Below are positions 29,603 through 42,263 of a stretch of 64,000 bases of DNA, in pieces. This DNA is from an uncultured Pseudomonadales bacterium (GTDB taxonomy: Bacteria; Pseudomonadota; Gammaproteobacteria; Pseudomonadales; Balneatricaceae): NCBI GenBank assembly GCA_943787595.1, contig CALSNA010000006.1:1-64000 (forward strand), given 5' to 3'. The position numbers and the translations under genes are program-made. Each line of letters starts with the position of its first letter. The stretch's first letter is position 1. The notes beneath the pieces are model-generated. The model did not search any database and was not told where the DNA came from. It saw only the letters and a program-made list of their open reading frames with translations.

Positions 29603-30292
29603 GCAAACATGAAATATTGAAAACGGAAATGCACTCCTATAGTAATTTAAACAGTACATCAGAATTATTGTATAAGTCCTGGCCAAACACTGATGCCGGT
29701 ATCGGCGTATCATATTTAGATCGCCTGATATTCTGCATCACAACGTATGATCACAATAGAACAGGATTATCGATAGAAAGACCTCATTTTTAACTTTAAT
29801 TATTTCCAAAACATGAGATGATAGGTTAAAAATCCCAGAAGGTAGGTGTTAATGCGCCGTTTTTGACACTTTCTCCTAACATAAGTAAGATCTACGATAT
29901 ATATCGTGAAATAATTGGGCAAAATATTCTGCCCAATTAATTTATTAATTTTTAATTGAAGCAGTGCTAAATCTTATCCTGCGATGACCAGAGTAACACT
30001 GGTAAATTCTTACCGTATAGGGATGTATCAAGGTTTGGCATTGATCAAGCCTAAACAGGTGTACTTATGTGTTGCTCATGGAAAATGATTGTATGCTAGA
30101 GACATGGTTTGGATTATTAAAATATGATGTTCAGGCATGGGAATTATCACCTTAATCTATCTATTAACGTGATAATTCATTTGATTACAGGATTTGCAGT
30201 TGATGTGATGACGCTATTTAAAATATCTATCATCTGTTTTCAGTGGTGTCATTGCGGCTCAAGACTCGCATATAAAAAAGGCATTTAACCAA
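29603..30292. other. Gene-free region between cca and the TPR gene
   Basis: About 690 AT-rich bases with no supported gene. It holds a perfect 12-base palindrome CGATATATATCG near 29894 and an AATTGGGCA/TGCCCAATT hairpin (29913-29938) followed by an A/T-rich tail that may terminate cca transcription. Confidence 0.5.
29913..29938 (+). terminator. Possible terminator hairpin downstream of cca
   Basis: Nine-base arms AATTGGGCA and TGCCCAATT enclose an 8-base AAATATTC loop and are followed by AATTTATTAATTTTT. It lies about 310 bases past the cca stop, so linkage to cca is uncertain. Confidence 0.4.
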
Positions 30293-31906
30293 GTGCAATT
30301 AAGCCAAACTTTCTCCGTAATTTTCATGGTCTTTATAACCCATGTGATGTTGACAGTTGATTTGACTCAAGCGCAGTCAGAATCTGAAGATGAGATTGTT
30401 GCACAAAATAATCTGGGTCTCGCATATCAAGCTATGGGCCAATATGACCAAGCTATTGAATACTTTAAAATGGCCTTGTCCTCCAATTTGAGTGCCTATG
30501 GGGAAAATCACCCTAAAGTGGCCATAGGACGCAATAATCTGGGTGAAGCATATAGTCAACTGGGCCAGTATGATGAAGCCGTTAAATATTTCAAATTAGC
30601 TCTACTTTCAAGTATGAACGCTTATAAAGAAGGCCATCCCCATATATCAGTATATGGACATAATCTGGACTCGAATCCTAGCACTTATGATGAAGACCAT
30701 CCTCATGCAGCGGTATACCTCAATAATCTCGGTTCAACGTATCAAGCCTTAGGTCAGTATGAACTAGCCATTGAACAGTTTGAACTGGCCCTAGCCGAAA
30801 ATTTAACCATCTATGGTAAAGACCACCCTTATATCGCCATAGATCGCCACAGTCTGGGCTTGACATATGTTTCACTGGAACAGTATGGCAAAGCCATTGA
30901 GCACTTTAAATTGGCTTTAGCTTCCAGTTTGCACACTTACGGTGAAGACCATCCCGATATAGCAATATATCGTAATGATTTAGGTTCAGTTTACCAAGCA
31001 CTGGGACATTATCAGCAAGCTATCAAGCTCTATAAGCTAGCACTGGCCTCGGATTTAAAAAATTATGGTAAAACGCATGCTACTACTGCCAGGGATTACA
31101 ACAACTTGGGTCTAGCCTATCAGACAATGGGACAATTTGACCTGGCTATCGAATACTTTAAACAGGCGCTGTCGTCAAGTTTGCACATTCTCAGCGAAGC
31201 TCACCCTAATGTGGTTCAATATCGCAATAATCTGGGCCTGGTTTATCAGGCACTTGGCAAATATACTCAAGCCATTGATTATTTTGAATTAGCCCTAACT
31301 GCAAATTTGAATGCTCATGGTGAAGCACACCCTGATGTAGCCAAAGATCACAACAACTTGGGCTTAACCTATCAAGCGTTAGGACAGTTTGAGTCGGCTA
31401 TGAAGCATTTTGAACGTGCTTTAGCTGTCAATCAAGATGCTCATGGCGAAAATCATCCTGATGTTGTTAAAGGATATCGCCATTTAGGCTCAACTTATGC
31501 AATATTAGGTCAGTATGATCAGGCTATTCATCAATATGAGCTAGCCCTAGCTACCGCTTTGAGGGCTTACAGCGAAGATCATCCCGTGGTGGCATTACAG
31601 CGTAATAATCTAGGCCAAACATATCAGGCGCTGGATCAGCATGAAATAGCTATTGATTACTTTAAATTGGCTTTGGCTGCAAACTTGAACAACCATAATG
31701 GAAGCACCGCTGATGTTGCTATGGACTATAACAATATGGGCCTATCGTATCAGGCACTGGGCCAATATGACCAAGCTATTCAGTGCTTTTTCAAGGCACT
31801 GTCTATCTTGCAAGAAAAATTACCAGCAGGTCATCCTGCAATCAATGTACTCAAGCATAATATCAGCACGATACAGCAGTCATCTCAAGCTAAAATAGTG
31901 CAATGA
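30293..31906 (+). CDS. Secreted kinesin-light-chain-type TPR protein
   Basis: A 537-residue protein with a probable signal peptide (LSQTFSVIFMVFITHVMLTV, then AQA-like QAQSES). The rest is a tandem array of 42-residue TPRs of the kinesin-light-chain type (pattern NNLGLAYQALGQYDQAIEYF). I count eleven full repeats plus a third unit shortened to half length (HNLDSNPSTYDEDHPHAAVYL region lost 21 residues). There is no fused enzymatic domain. Such arrays bind peptides or partner proteins; the periplasmic or extracellular partner here is unknown. The initiation codon appears to be GTG at 30293; the ATG 11 codons later is an alternative. The gene stands alone between long empty gaps. Confidence 0.8.
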   Translation: MQLSQTFSVIFMVFITHVMLTVDLTQAQSESEDEIVAQNNLGLAYQAMGQYDQAIEYFKMALSSNLSAYGENHPKVAIGRNNLGEAYSQLGQYDEAVKYFKLALLSSMNAYKEGHPHISVYGHNLDSNPSTYDEDHPHAAVYLNNLGSTYQALGQYELAIEQFELALAENLTIYGKDHPYIAIDRHSLGLTYVSLEQYGKAIEHFKLALASSLHTYGEDHPDIAIYRNDLGSVYQALGHYQQAIKLYKLALASDLKNYGKTHATTARDYNNLGLAYQTMGQFDLAIEYFKQALSSSLHILSEAHPNVVQYRNNLGLVYQALGKYTQAIDYFELALTANLNAHGEAHPDVAKDHNNLGLTYQALGQFESAMKHFERALAVNQDAHGENHPDVVKGYRHLGSTYAILGQYDQAIHQYELALATALRAYSEDHPVVALQRNNLGQTYQALDQHEIAIDYFKLALAANLNNHNGSTADVAMDYNNMGLSYQALGQYDQAIQCFFKALSILQEKLPAGHPAINVLKHNISTIQQSSQAKIVQ

Positions 31907-32904
31907 ATATAAGCAAAATCTGTTTTAAATACTCCTGAATAGATATGAATTAATTCAATCAAGCCGATTATTTCAGTTAGTTTCTGAAAAAAGTAAACAT
32001 TGGCAATAAACAGGAATATATTATTCTCATGAACATTCAATGATGGTTTTGGGCCAGCATTAATAACTCTCTGGCAGCTAATTTAGAGACGTAATCGTCA
32101 TTACTATAATAAGTTAAGTAAGGACTTACTGATCTTCGACTTGGACAATGTAACTCCCTAAACTTGTTAAGAACAAGGTTCTTCCTCCAGTTCGTATATT
32201 TTTTGATGCTTATCTAAGTAAGGTCTTTGGATCATTCAACTCTAATATTATATAATTCATGAACTTTGGTATATCCAGTTATTATCTCTTAGATTGAACC
32301 ACAATATATAAATCCTTACATTGTAGTTGTTCTGGGTTGCCAAGGCTTTTCACAATTACAATTGCGTCCTAGATGTTATTAAACTCGTCTAATATATCTG
32401 TTTCATCATAGACTGCGTGAAAAATGTATCTGCCATCTTTATACATATACTGCAGGGGTATCAAACTCATAGGTCTGATTCCAAACTTGAATAGCATCTA
32501 CCCAATATGGCTTCTGGTCTTTAAAAATGGAACCAAACTGTTCTGCCACCGACTCATTAAGCACTACTTCTACTCCTTGAAACACAATGCCTGCGGAATC
32601 AGATAAATAGCCGATGCGCCGATTATCAGACACGAATATAGTACCTGGATCGTGCACGAACTTTTTGGTGCCCTAGCGTTGATGCAATTTATTTTTACTA
32701 AAGGTAAGTTTATTTTTCATAAGCTGATACAGCTACACTCGATGAAATAAGCGGTAATCCAGTCATCATAATGAATGGCATCGTATTTAAGGTTATCCTT
32801 AGGCCATAAAAATATTTCATGGAGCTGAATTTTATTAGTCAATTTTTACGTAGTGTTCAGACTGAACCAACTGAGCACAAAGGCATGCTGAAACGTTGAT
32901 ATAC
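31907..32904. other. Gene-poor region with one possible protein remnant
   Basis: About 1 kb with no confident gene. On the minus strand at 32439-32657 a 72-codon frame reads like real protein (DPGTIFVSDNRRIGYLSDSA, then VEVVLNESVAEQFGSIFKDQ and KPYWVDAIQVWNQ). It has an upstream in-frame stop and no family match that I recognise. The remainder is AT-rich with frequent stops. It may be the relic of a lost gene. Confidence 0.4.
32439..32657 (-). pseudogene. Protein-like fragment of unknown family
   Basis: Amino-acid composition and the run FVSDNRRIGYLSDSAGIVFQ look like genuine coding sequence rather than noise. Protein-like sequence (GTKKFV) also precedes the first methionine back to a stop near 32680. 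No start signal, partner or family is recognised. It may be a small hypothetical protein or the end of a deleted gene. Confidence 0.3.
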
Positions 32905-33975
32905 TTAATTTTTTTGATGATAGGGTACACTGAGTTCGTGGACTGCATCGACAAAAATTTTAGCTTTGTCAGGTTCAACAAATTGATGAATACCATGGCC
33001 TAAATTGAATACATGTCCATTGTAAGCACCAAAATCTGCCAAGATACGGCTAACCTCCTGTCGAATCACAGGCTTGTCAGCATACAATAGAGCTGGGTCC
33101 ATATTTCCTTGCAAGGCAACGCGCTTTCCCACTTGCTGGCGAGCAGCTCCAATGGCTGTCGACCAGTCTAGGCTCAAGGCATCGGCACCAGTAGCAACCA
33201 TAGCTGATAGCCACTGGCCACCATTTTTGGTAAATAGAATGACTGGTACTGGGCGACCTTCAGACTTTCTCTTCAATTTTTGGACAATCGCGTGCATGTA
33301 GTCCAAAGAAAATGCTTGGTAGCATGGCTCGCTGAGCACTCCTCCCCAGGTATCAAAAATTTGTACTGCCTGAACACCATGGTCAATTTGCGCATTCAAG
33401 TAATCTGCCACTGTATCAGTGAGTACAGCCAATAACTGATGCATCAATTCTGGACGATTATACATCATGGCCTTAATATGGCGAAAGTCCTTACTAGCAC
33501 CACCTTCGACCATGTAACAGGCCAGTGTCCATGGACTCCCAGAAAAACCAATCAAGGGCACTGTGCCATTAAGAGCGTTCCGAATGACGCGTACTGCTCG
33601 TAACACATAGTCTAGCTCTGTCTCAATTTTTGGTGGTTTAAGCCTCGCCACATCCAACTCAGTACGGACGCATTGACGAAACTTAGGACCTTCTCCTTCA
33701 ACAAAGTACAGTCCCAGGTCCATGGCATCGGGTATAGTCAGGATATCAGAGAATAAGATAGCTGCATCCAGATCAAAGCGGTGTAATGGCTGTAAGGTAA
33801 CTTCACAAGCAAACTCAGCGTTCTTGCAGAGGCTGAGAAAATCACCTGCTTTAGCACGAACTGCACGGTATTCAGGCAAATAACGACCAGCCTGTCGCAT
33901 CATCCAGACGGGCGTACAATCTACTGGTTGGCGCATTAAAGCACGCAAAAATCGATCATTTTTAAGAGTTTTCAT
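32905..33975 (-). CDS. hemE: Uroporphyrinogen decarboxylase
   Basis: A 356-residue cytoplasmic enzyme converting uroporphyrinogen III to coproporphyrinogen III in haem synthesis. The N-terminal signature is [20 protein letters not shown] with the substrate-binding arginines. [45 protein letters not shown] and the C-terminal [14 protein letters not shown] are all family hallmarks. I start at the ATG giving [13 protein letters not shown], which matches homologues; the frame runs 14 codons further upstream. It lies downstream of gltD as in Pseudomonas and, unlike gltBD, is intact. Confidence 0.96.
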   Translation of the reverse strand: MKTLKNDRFLRALMRQPVDCTPVWMMRQAGRYLPEYRAVRAKAGDFLSLCKNAEFACEVTLQPLHRFDLDAAILFSDILTIPDAMDLGLYFVEGEGPKFRQCVRTELDVARLKPPKIETELDYVLRAVRVIRNALNGTVPLIGFSGSPWTLACYMVEGGASKDFRHIKAMMYNRPELMHQLLAVLTDTVADYLNAQIDHGVQAVQIFDTWGGVLSEPCYQAFSLDYMHAIVQKLKRKSEGRPVPVILFTKNGGQWLSAMVATGADALSLDWSTAIGAARQQVGKRVALQGNMDPALLYADKPVIRQEVSRILADFGAYNGHVFNLGHGIHQFVEPDKAKIFVDAVHELSVPYHQKN

Positions 33976-34220
33976 AGGGTAATTTTTTTGTAAAAACGCT
34001 GAAGTGGACTTTAACAATTAACTGCATGTGATACTTTCCATAAAACTTGCTTATTTTATGAAATATCTAAGCAAAAAGGCCATAGTAACTCGGCTGACCG
34101 TAAAAGTCATTTTATGACACAATACTAAGCCTAAATCATACATCGCTAGTAATGCTGTGGCTTAGGGCAAAACTGGTTAGTGCTGTTATGTGAAAGCCAG
34201 TTGGCGTTACATTTAATGTA

Positions 34221-35553
<1,333 letters not shown>

Positions 35554-35644
35554 AATTACCCGACTCCAGTGCAGTCACTTGACTGTAGCAAACTATTTGA
35601 AGGTCATGTCCTTATTCAGTTCATGAACGATTATTTTGTAATAA

Positions 35645-38600
35645 TTACTGCAAGTCAGTTGATTTTGGCTTAACAAGCCAGAACTTACTGATGTAATCAT
35701 CAAAGTGATCACTAAGTTCAAATCTCCAATGGCTACCTTTTACCATTGCAAATTCTTGCATCATAGTTCGTAGGTAACTGCGGTATTCTTCCATCTGTTC
35801 ACCACGAATGAGGTGAATATCCACTAATTCACGATTAAATTTATCCACAAAGGTACGATTCATATCCAGAACATAGGCAAAACCTCCAGTCATGCCAGCA
35901 CCAAAGTTATAGCCCGTCTCACCCAGTATGGCCACAACACCACCTGTCATATATTTGCAGCAATGATCACCAGCACCTTCAAACACAGCATATGCACCTT
36001 CATTACGTACTGCAAAACGTTCACCAGCTCGGCCTGAAGCAAACAAGACGCCACCTGCGTTCCAAGCCCCAAAGCTAACCCCAGCCACACCCTTGAAATT
36101 AGCTATTAGAGGAGTACCAAACATGCCCAAGCTACCATGTTGTTTGACAATGGCACCAGAAACCCGAGCACCTATAGATCCATCACAGTTATTAATATCG
36201 AAACTAAAATCACCACCATGCCCAGCAGTAATGAAGGAGCTCATTACATCCAGCATATGTTGGTTCAAAGTAGCTTTATCATACGGCACATTGCGTTCTA
36301 CTTGGCAAATATGTAGCACATTTGTGGCAATTCCAGCTTGACTGAGCAGAGGCTTGAGATTTAATTTTTGCTGTTTGGCTGTTATTCCAGAATCAGTTTG
36401 TAACAGGTCAGTACGTCCAGCCAGATGATCAAGGTTAGATGCACCTAGTTTTGCCATCCATTCATGAGTTTCTTGAGCAATAAAGGTAAATAGGTGTTTA
36501 ACCATGTCCACTGTACCGGAGAAATGATCTTCTCGCAGTTGCTGGTTCTGGGTGGCTACTCCTGTGGCACAATTATTGAGATGACAGATGCGCAAGTATT
36601 TGTAGCCCAGTGCTACCATGAGCAATGTGCCAAAGCTAAAGCTCTCAGCTCCTAAAGGAGCTGCCTTGATGGCATCCAATCCAGTTTTCTGTAGTTTAAC
36701 TTTGCTTCGCAGGCCATTACCGCGCAAGGTTTGGTGACACTCAGCTAGACCCAGCTCCCACGGTGAACCTGCAGGGCGGATGGAAATTAGAGGACTGGCT
36801 GCAGTACCGCCATCATAACCAGATATGGTGATCAAATCAGCGTAAGCCTTAGCTACTCCTGCAGCAATAGTACTCACACCTGGGCGTGATACCAGTTTTA
36901 CCGACACCAGTGCTGAAGGGTTGACTTGTTTAAGATCAAATATCAATTGTGCTAGGTCTTCAATGGAATAAATATCGTGGTAGGGAGGTGGTGAAATCAA
37001 AGTAACCCCAGGCACTGAATAGCGCAATGAGGCAATTATTTCATTGACCTTAGTACCAGGTAACTGGCCTCCTTCACCTGGTTTAGCACCTTGGGCAATC
37101 TTAATCTGAATGACTTCAGCATTCACTAGGTAATGCGTTGTCACTCCAAAGCGTCCGGAAGCGACCTGCTTTATCTTAGAGCAACGATTACTACCGTAAC
37201 GCGCTGGATCTTCGCCACCTTTACCAGAGTTAGAACGGCCACCGAGCAGGTTCATGGCTACTGCCAAATCCTCGTGGGCTTCAGGCGACAATGCCCCCAG
37301 TGACATAGCAGCAGTGTCAAAGCGTTGTAATATGGCACTTAATGGTTCAACTTCAGACAGTGGTATAGATTTGACCTCCCGTAACTGCAACAAATCACGT
37401 AAAGTGGTGATTGAACGCTGATGGACTAAATTCGCATAGCACTGATAAGCTTTGTGATCACCAGTTCTTACTGCTCGTTGTATAGTCTGTATAACATCTG
37501 GATTAAATGCATGGTACTCCTGTGCATGAACATACTTAATTAAACCACTGGGATGAACTGGTTGACGAGGTTTCCAGGCTCTATCGGCAAGCAACTGATG
37601 ATCTGCTTGGAAGTCTGTAAAGCAAGCTCCGGCAATGCGGTTATTCACCCCAGTAAAACATAGGCTGACCACCGACTGACCAATCCCAACTGCCTCGAAT
37701 AATTGAGCCCCGCGATAGGACGCAATGGTAGCAATCCCCATCTCGAGAGAATTTTCACAAGGCTCTTGTTAATGCCTTTTCGATAAGCTTTGTGACAGAC
37801 CTTAGGCTCACCTAGGATGATGCCGCTGATGATCATATCGTTCATGATCCGATAACTGAGGTAAGGATATACAGCAGTGGCACTAAGGCCAATTAAAACA
37901 GCAAAGTGATGAGTATCCCGAGCACTGCCAGTATCAATAACCAGATTGGCTTGACAACGCAGTCCAACATTGGCCAAGTGGTGATGTACCGCACCCGTAG
38001 CCAGAGCTGCTGGCACTGGCAGCTTTCCTTCCTTAAGATTTTGGTCAGTAAGGATAATGATAATCTTGCTTTTATGTACAGCTGTTTTATCAGCAGTACA
38101 AATATCCTTAATAGCCTGTTGTAAACCTGATCTAGGCTCATAGTTTAGATCAATCAATTGGATGGCATATTAGGCATAACATGCCTCAAGGCAGTGAATT
38201 TACTGGCTGACATCACAGGCAAACCTAACACGATACGTCGAGCTAATTCAGGACTTTCCTGAAAAATATTGCGCTCATGACCCAAACAGGTTTCTAAAGA
38301 CATCACCATTGCCTCTCGCAATGGATCAATAGGTGTATTAGTTACTTGGGCAAATTGCTGGCGGAAGTAGTCATATACTGGACGACATTGGCTGGATAAT
38401 ATCGCCATGGGTATATCATCACCCATAGAACCTACTGCTCCACGACTATTTTCGGCTAGGGGGCGGATTACCTGATCACATTCCTCAGTGGTCACTTGAA
38501 ACATCTTCATGTGTTGTTGGAGCTTAGCATGACTAAAATCTTCAAAGGATTGGCCATCGTCAAATTTTGACTCAAATCGGATAGCTGATTTATGCAGCCA

Positions 38601-39878
38601 TTTTTTATATGGCCGCATTGTTTTGAGACGTTGATCAACATCCTTTGTATGCATCACCTCACCAATATAAGTGTCCACCGCTACAATTTGGCTAGGCCCT
38701 ACACGTCCCTTGGCAACTACTATTTCAGGAGCATAGGCAAATGTACCAACTTCTGATGCTGCACAAAGATAACCATCCTCGGTAATCATTCAGCGAGAGG
38801 GCCGCAAACCATTTCGATCCAGCATACAAATAGCATAACGACCTGTTTTTATGACTACGCCGGCAGGTCCGTCCCAGGCTTCCATATGCATAGAGCTATA
38901 TTCATAGAATGCACGTAAATCTGGATCCATCAGTTCATCATTTTGCCAAGCTGGTGGCATAACCACACGTATAGCGCGGAATACATCCATACCACCTAGT
39001 ACTAGCAATTCAATCATGTTGTCTATACTGGAAGAATCTGATCCAGTAGTATTAATCAATCCTTCCAAATCCTGTAATTATGGAATTAATGGTGTGGTTA
39101 ATAGGGATTGTCTTGCACGAACCCAATTCCGATTTCCGTAAATGGTATTAATTTCGCCATTATGGGCCAAGAATCTAAATGGTTGAGCTAGGTGCCAGCG
39201 CGGTTCTGTATTGGTAGAAAAGCGCTGGTGGAATGTGCAAATTGCTGTTGTTAGGTTTGGATTACTCAGGTCCCGATAAAATACCAGCAAGTCAGCTGGC
39301 ATCATTAGACCTTTATAGGAGAACACACGGTGAGATAAACTACAGATATAAAACGCAGTATCCGTGATTAAGGCATACATGGTTTTTTTCGCGCTACCAG
39401 AAGACCTGCTTCCATTACTTCACCACGCATATGGTGGCTGTTAACAAAGACCTGCTCAATACGTGGCATCGTGGCTTTGGCGATGTGGCTGACAAGCTTT
39501 ATTCACCGGCACATCACGCCAACCGACTACCGTCATACCACTGTTTTCAAGTGCTTGATTAAGAGTATTGCGTGAATGAACTGCCTGGTCATGATTTTGC
39601 GAAAAAAATACCATTCCGACAGCAAAACATTCGGTTAACTCAACAGCAAAACTATCATAAGCAGCCTGACACATAAATTGATCTGGCATCTGCAATAACA
39701 GGCCACAGCCATCACCAGTTTTGCCATCTGCCGCTATACCACCTCGGTGGGTCATACAAGTCAGGGATTTAATGGCTTCCTGCAATAGACCATAACTGGC
39801 ATAGCCATGCAGATGGGCAATCAGTCCAAAACCATAGTTATCCTTAAATTCCTTGGGGTTGTATAAGCTGCTGTTCAT
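35645..39878 (-). pseudogene. gltB: Glutamate synthase large subunit, degraded
   Basis: Nearly the whole GltB sequence is recognisable, starting MNSSLYNPKEFKDNYGFGL, but split over six frames. Breaks are a frameshift near 39380-39456, a TAA at 39078-39080 (LIP-stop-LQDLEG), a TGA at 38790-38792 (LRPSR-stop-MITEDG), a frameshift near 38155 and another near 37741. The last 698 codons remain open and contain the FMN and 3Fe-4S synthase region ([37 protein letters not shown]). In addition the N-terminal amidotransferase cysteine expected in DNCGFG is a tyrosine (DNYGFG). The gene is non-functional. Confidence 0.94.
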
Positions 39879-40311
39879 AGATTTTACTCTCATTACAAGC
39901 ACATACTGCACAGGGTTTGTTGCAGCGGAATTGACAGTTGTCGCATACTGGCATTTTAGTGATAAAACCCTGGCTGAAATTTCATACAGTAATTCACACC
40001 AATAGAAAAACCTTATAATAGTCAAATCATAATTTATATCAACAACATTGTTTTTATCTTAAAAAAAGCGCTATACAGGGAAAAAGATGTTGATTTAAAA
40101 AAACTTCTATCGTCGATATAGATTTTTATGTGAATCATCCGACGCTTTAGTCAACGTATTGATAGGACTAGCTACAATAGCAGTAACTTCCCCAATACCA
40201 TAACTGCACGCATCATGTATTAGGTATATATAGTCAGGATAGTAATTCTCCTGAGGATTAACAGGAGTCAAAAGTAGCATTTTCTTGTAACCTAAACGCA
40301 GGAGATTCTGC
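39879..40311. other. Gene-free region upstream of the gltB pseudogene
   Basis: About 430 bases. Apart from a possible former gltB promoter and ribosome-site region, nothing is recognised. It ends at the start of an IS3-type orfA remnant with its own GCAGGAGA ribosome site. Confidence 0.45.
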
Positions 40312-40938
40312 ATGAAAAAGCCCCGATACACCGACAACCAGATTCTGGCGATTTTAAAGCAAGTCAAGAGCGGCATATCTGTCTCAGAATAATGAGTAGC
40401 GCCCTATTTTATAAATGGTGCGCAAAATATGGCGGAATGGACGCATCGTTGATGGGTAAGCTTAAAGAGTTGGAGGATGAGAACCATCGCCTCAAAAAGA
40501 TATCTTTAGAAGGACGCTTGAAGTCAGAACTGCGTAAGGAATCCCACGAAAAAAATATCATCGATGGCTGTTGTTGCGAAGGATTAGCAGTTGAGGCTGG
40601 TTTTTCATTGCCGACGTTGAGAGTGACTGGGGTGTTAAACTAGCCCTTGTAGTGGCGGAAAAAGCCGTCTGTAATTTGCGGTGACAACGGAGCTGAGTTT
40701 GCCAGCGATGGGTTCATAAGATTGGGCCAAACAACAGGGAATACGAATCGGGTATACCTAATCTGTAAATCCTTAGCACAACGCATATATTAAACGAGCA
40801 AATTAGACCATTCGCTACAGCTAGCTCAGCAAACACCTATTTGAAACTCTCGAAGAGGTAAAGGACTATGCCACTGACGGGCTATGGTTTTACAATCACG
40901 AACAGCCACATAAAGCTAACGGTGGCAAACCACCGTGG
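40312..40938 (+). mobile_element. Degraded IS3-family element (orfA/orfB remnant)
   Basis: orfA begins MKKPRYTDNQILAILKQVKS and stops after GISVSE. It resumes in another frame as MSSALFYKWCAKYGGMDASL and KLKELEDENHRLKK, the typical IS3 orfA helix-turn-helix and leucine-zipper region. Pieces of orfB follow: a VICGDNGAEFAS block (the DDE second Asp), then ETLEEVKDYATDGLWFYNHE and HKANGGKPP in mixed frames near 40840-40935. The DNA between is mostly deleted and full of stops. No complete ends are visible. The element is inactive. Confidence 0.8.
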
Positions 40939-41253
40939 CTGTCTGCATAGTTTCTACTTCTGAACCTCCTTAAAAATAGGAAAATTAACAGATCAGCAGT
41001 GATTCTAATAAAAACTTCTTTGCACTGCACCAGTGATCCACCAAGCTAGCTTTTCATAGGTAAATGGTTAACTTGCTTTAGTTCTTATCATCTACAAAAA
41101 ACTGATTCATCATGTAATCGTACATCATAGTTATATGCACATATTTTAATCTGTATCAGATAATCTAAATGGCATATTACCTTTGAAAACGGTTAGTTGC
41201 TCAATTAAGGTTTAGCTATTAGAATACTGCTTAATGCAGTGATGTAAAGAATC

Positions 41254-41282
41254 TGCCACAGCAATGGCATCTAGTGTATAAT
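41254..41282 (+). promoter_or_regulatory. Candidate sigma-70 promoter for glyQS
   Basis: CTGCCA and a perfect TATAAT are separated by 17 bases and end about 18 bases before the glyQ ATG. Spacing is ideal and the -35 match is 4 of 6. The very short predicted leader would leave little room for a ribosome site, and none is obvious. Confidence 0.45.
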
Positions 41283-41300
41283 AACGCGCCAATTTAATTA

Positions 41301-42263
41301 ATGAGTGATGGCGTGAAAAAAATAGCCGAAGCCCTTACCTTCCAAGGGTTAATATTTACTTTACAACAATTTTGGTCGGAACAGGGTTGTGTCATCATGC
41401 AGCCACTGGATATGGAAGTGGGCGCAGGCACTTTTCATCCGGCCACTTTTTTAAAAGCCATTGGCCCTGAAAGCTGGCATGCAGCTTATGTCCAACCTAG
41501 CCGAAGGCCCACAGATGGTCGTTATGGAAATAACCCCAATCGTCTACAACATTACTATCAGTTTCAAGTTGTTTTAAAACCATCACCACCAAAATTTCAG
41601 GAATTATATCTGAAGTGCCTGAGCTACCTAGGAATTGATACAGGCATTCATGATATCCGCTTTGTTGAAGATAATTGGGAATCCCCAACTCTGGGTGCTT
41701 GGGGACTAGGCTGGGAAGTCTGGTTAAATGGTATGGAAGTTTCACAATTTACTTATTTTCAGCAAGTTGGCGGTCTGGAATGCTATCCAGTTATGGGTGA
41801 AATCACTATTGGCCTAGAGCGGATTGCTATGTATCTACAGAATATTGATAACGTGTATGAATTAGTATGGACACACACACCAGATGGTCAATCGGTAACT
41901 TATGGTGATATCTTTCATCAACAGGAAGTTGAATTATCTACTTATAATTTTGAGCACGCTAATGTTGCTAATCTTTCCAATGATTTTGACCATTATGAAG
42001 TCGCCTGTAGAAAGTTAGTTGCTCAAGGGTTGCCCTTACCTGCGTATGAACTGGTGTTGAAAGCATCTCATATTTTTAATTTGCTCGATGCCCGTCATGC
42101 TATTTCTGTTACCGAAAGACAACGTTTTATTTTGCGTGTTCGAACCTTAGCGCGCTTGGTAGCAGAAGAGTATTTCCAAGTTCGTAAACGACTTGGATTT
42201 CCATTGGCACCAGAACAGTTACGTAAAGAATCTTTGCTGTTACGAGATAATCTGTATGGATAA
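41301..42263 (+). CDS. glyQ: Glycyl-tRNA synthetase alpha subunit
   Basis: A 320-residue class II aminoacyl-tRNA synthetase subunit that activates glycine. The N-terminal block [20 protein letters not shown] is near invariant. [40 protein letters not shown] and [20 protein letters not shown] are equally diagnostic. Length fits the alpha2beta2 enzyme type of Proteobacteria. glyS overlaps its last codons by 8 bases (ATGGATAA), implying coupled translation in equal amounts. Confidence 0.98.
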   Translation: MSDGVKKIAEALTFQGLIFTLQQFWSEQGCVIMQPLDMEVGAGTFHPATFLKAIGPESWHAAYVQPSRRPTDGRYGNNPNRLQHYYQFQVVLKPSPPKFQELYLKCLSYLGIDTGIHDIRFVEDNWESPTLGAWGLGWEVWLNGMEVSQFTYFQQVGGLECYPVMGEITIGLERIAMYLQNIDNVYELVWTHTPDGQSVTYGDIFHQQEVELSTYNFEHANVANLSNDFDHYEVACRKLVAQGLPLPAYELVLKASHIFNLLDARHAISVTERQRFILRVRTLARLVAEEYFQVRKRLGFPLAPEQLRKESLLLRDNLYG

